NCBI RefSeq assembly: GCF_000819845.1
Contig: NZ_CDCG01000026.1
Span: forward strand, 152,130 to 216,129
Length of the DNA: 64,000 nucleotides
Direction: 5' to 3'
Source of the DNA: Aeromonas enteropelogenes
GTDB taxonomy: Bacteria; Pseudomonadota; Gammaproteobacteria; Enterobacterales; Aeromonadaceae
This document shows, in pieces, positions 62,213 to 64,000 of the stretch. The position numbers and the translations under genes were made by a program. Under the pieces are notes generated by a model. That model saw only the letters and a program-made list of their open reading frames with translations, was not told where the DNA came from and did not search any database. The first letter of the stretch is position 1. Every line of letters starts with the position of its first letter.

Positions 62213-63430
62213 ATGGCCGGCATTTTGACCATGATCCTGGCTGGGGGCGAAGGAACCCGCCTGCAGCCCCTCACCACCACCCGCAGCAAGCCCGCTGTCC
62301 CGTTTGGCGGGAGTTACCGGCTGATCGACTTTGTCCTCAACAACTTCGTCAACGCCGATTTCCTGCGGATCTACGTCCTGACCCAGTTCAAGTCCCAATC
62401 CCTCTACCTGCACATGAAGAAAGGCTGGAACATCGTCGGTATCACCGACCGTTTCATCGACCCCATTCCAGCCCAGATGCGCATGGGCAAACGCTGGTAC
62501 GACGGTACCGCTGATGCCATCTACCAGAACCTGGGGTTTATCGAGCGCGCCGAACCGGACCACGTCTGCATCTTCGGATCCGATCACATCTACAAGATGG
62601 ATGTGAGCCAGATGGTGGCTTTCCACAAGCAGAAAGCCGCCGCCATGACGGTCGCCGCCCTGCGTATGCCCATTGAGGAGGCCAGCGCCTTCGGGGTGAT
62701 CGAGGTGGATACCGAGGGGCGCATGATAGGTTTTCAGGAAAAGCCCAAGCATCCCAAACCCATTCCCGGCGATCCCACCCAGGCGCTGGTCTCCATGGGC
62801 AACTATATCTTCGAGACCGAGACCCTCTGCCGCGAGCTCAAACGGGATGCCACCGAGGAGAACTCCAGCCATGATTTTGGCAAGGACGTGATCCCCAGCC
62901 TTTACCCGCGTGCCCCCGTCTATGTCTACGACTACAGCACCAATCTCATCCCGGGCGAGAAGCCGGATGTCTACTGGCGTGACGTGGGGACCCTGGACTC
63001 CTACTGGCAGGCGCACATGGATCTGGTGGCTGACAATCCCCCCTTCTCCCTCTATAACCGCAAGTGGCCGCTGCATACCCACTATCCGGCCCTGCCGCCC
63101 GCCACCTTCATCGACAGCGAAGAGTGCAAGGTCAAGATCGCCAACTCACTGATCTCCGCTGGCTGCTTCATTCAGGGCAGCCAGATCCAGCGCTCCATCC
63201 TGGGATTTCGTTGCAACATAGGCCCCTGCAGCCATATCAGTGAATCCGTCCTGCTGGGGGATGTGAAGATAGGGGAAGGTTGCTCCATCCGGCGCGCCAT
63301 CATCGACAAAAACGTTGAAATTGCACCCGGCACCGTTATCGGTGAAAATCTCGACCACGACAGAGAGCGATTCACCGTATCCGAAGGCGGTATCGTCGTG
63401 GTACCTAAGGGAGCAAGAGTTGGCTATTAA
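62213..63430 (+). CDS. glgC: Glucose-1-phosphate adenylyltransferase
   Basis: 405 aa. Nucleotidyltransferase N terminus MILAGGEGTRLQPLTTTRSKPAVPFGG, FGSDHIYKMD, FQEKP (sugar-phosphate lysine) and WRDVGTLDSYW, then a C-terminal beta-helix. Makes ADP-glucose for glycogen. AGGGAG lies 9 nt before the ATG. The start of glgA overlaps its 3' end by 11 bp. Confidence 0.94.
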   Translation: MAGILTMILAGGEGTRLQPLTTTRSKPAVPFGGSYRLIDFVLNNFVNADFLRIYVLTQFKSQSLYLHMKKGWNIVGITDRFIDPIPAQMRMGKRWYDGTADAIYQNLGFIERAEPDHVCIFGSDHIYKMDVSQMVAFHKQKAAAMTVAALRMPIEEASAFGVIEVDTEGRMIGFQEKPKHPKPIPGDPTQALVSMGNYIFETETLCRELKRDATEENSSHDFGKDVIPSLYPRAPVYVYDYSTNLIPGEKPDVYWRDVGTLDSYWQAHMDLVADNPPFSLYNRKWPLHTHYPALPPATFIDSEECKVKIANSLISAGCFIQGSQIQRSILGFRCNIGPCSHISESVLLGDVKIGEGCSIRRAIIDKNVEIAPGTVIGENLDHDRERFTVSEGGIVVVPKGARVGY

Positions 63431-64000
63431 CCCACTGAAAATCCTGTTTGTTGCCTCGGAAGTTGAGGGGCTGGTCAAGACCGGGGGCCTGGCCGATGTC
63501 GCCAGAGCCCTGCCTATGTACCTGGCCCAGAAGGGACATGATGTCCGGATCATGCTGCCCTTCTACAAGACCATAAAACGGCGGGATGAGGCCAGACTGC
63601 TGGCCTCCCGCTGGCTGCCAACCCATCCGGGTCTGCCGGATATCGGCTATCGTATCTATCAGATGGATCTGGACGGTGTCTGTGTCTATCTGCTCGACTG
63701 CCCGCAGTACTTCGATCGCCCCCAGCTCTACGCCGAAAACAATCAGGCCTATGGCGACAATGGCGAACGCTTTGCATTCTTGTCTGCGGCCGCCCTGCAT
63801 GCCTGTGAGCAAATCGGTTTTGCCCCCGATATCGCCCACTGTAACGACTGGCACACAGGTCTGCTACCGCTGCTGCTGAAGACCCGGCATGCCCACAACC
63901 CCTTCTTCCAGCATACCCGCAGCGTGATCAGCATTCACAATGCGGCGTTTCAGGGAGGCTTTGGCCGCGAGCAGTTCTGGGCTATTCCCGAGATTGCCGA
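63420..64000 (+). CDS. glgA: Glycogen synthase, N-terminal part (cut by window edge)
   Basis: The first ~193 codons of a GT5 glycogen synthase. After the start comes ILFVASEVEGLVKTGGLADVARALP, with the ADP-glucose-binding KTGGL motif (Lys-20), then LPFYKTI and HCNDWHTGLLPLLLK. The start appears to be TTG at 63420, with GGGAG 8 nt upstream and an 11-bp overlap with glgC; the first ATG in frame would delete the KTGGL motif. Coupled to glgC. Confidence 0.92.
   Translation, partial: MAINPLKILFVASEVEGLVKTGGLADVARALPMYLAQKGHDVRIMLPFYKTIKRRDEARLLASRWLPTHPGLPDIGYRIYQMDLDGVCVYLLDCPQYFDRPQLYAENNQAYGDNGERFAFLSAAALHACEQIGFAPDIAHCNDWHTGLLPLLLKTRHAHNPFFQHTRSVISIHNAAFQGGFGREQFWAIPEIA

Overview
The window is 64 kb of dense gammaproteobacterial chromosome with about 60% G+C coding DNA. 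Gene content and order point to Aeromonas (inference): a chitin-binding gbpA under a c-di-GMP riboswitch, a metJ/metBL locus, yrfG/nudE/cysQ, yjjIW, a T2SS-type protease with a membrane chaperone, and glgCA. I see no IS element, prophage, CRISPR array, tRNA or rRNA.

Layout. 1-5.0 kb: start of an iron-type binding protein, a divergent cobalt/nickel exporter and RcnR-like repressor pair with its operator (dmeF/dmeR type), tyrB, a LysR regulator and a DUF1820 gene. 5.0-8.7 kb: glycyl-radical pair yjjI/yjjW and an AzlCD pair, with a 14-bp-arm palindrome between them. 8.7-14.7 kb: an FNR box upstream of a five-gene row (AI-2E permease, NodT lipoprotein, HlyD adaptor, DUF2955 protein, K+-channel-like protein). 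14.7-20 kb: L,D-transpeptidase, periplasmic tricorn-type protease, flavocytochrome-type reductase. 20-22.2 kb: a secreted zinc metalloprotease and a membrane protein resembling a dedicated secretion chaperone (CpaA/CpaB-like).

22.5-33.3 kb is the most interesting part. It holds pgaABCD for poly-N-acetylglucosamine and, next to it on the same strand, a second exopolysaccharide-like operon: a zinc-ribbon protein with a degenerate GGDEF domain, a membrane glycosyltransferase and a HlyD-type adaptor. Both operons begin with an almost identical 68-nt leader (64 of 68 positions, no gaps) directly behind equally spaced promoter hexamers. I cannot match the element to any RNA class I know. It is a candidate cis-regulatory RNA that would co-regulate two surface polymers.

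33.4-39.2 kb: an M3-type peptidase, a chemoreceptor and gbpA behind a GEMM riboswitch. 39.2-45 kb: sulfate uptake (cysB-like, cysA, cysW, cysT, an alpha/beta hydrolase, sbp), interrupted by an intrinsic terminator. 45-52 kb: MgtC/DUF4010 protein, sugar acetyltransferase, DUF1294, a PspB-like small protein, yrfG, nudE, cysQ, a serine-type permease and csaA. 52.4-56.7 kb: metJ divergent from metBL with met boxes. 56.7-64 kb: Pit-type phosphate transporter with its PhoU-like partner, a CYTH triphosphatase, dapA, a candidate micro-ORF, rsmC, glgC and the start of glgA.

A shared theme is surface attachment (PNAG, a second polymer, GbpA) with several links to c-di-GMP. The other modules are sulfur and methionine metabolism and envelope transport. 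All functions are inferred from sequence patterns recalled from known families; no database search was run.
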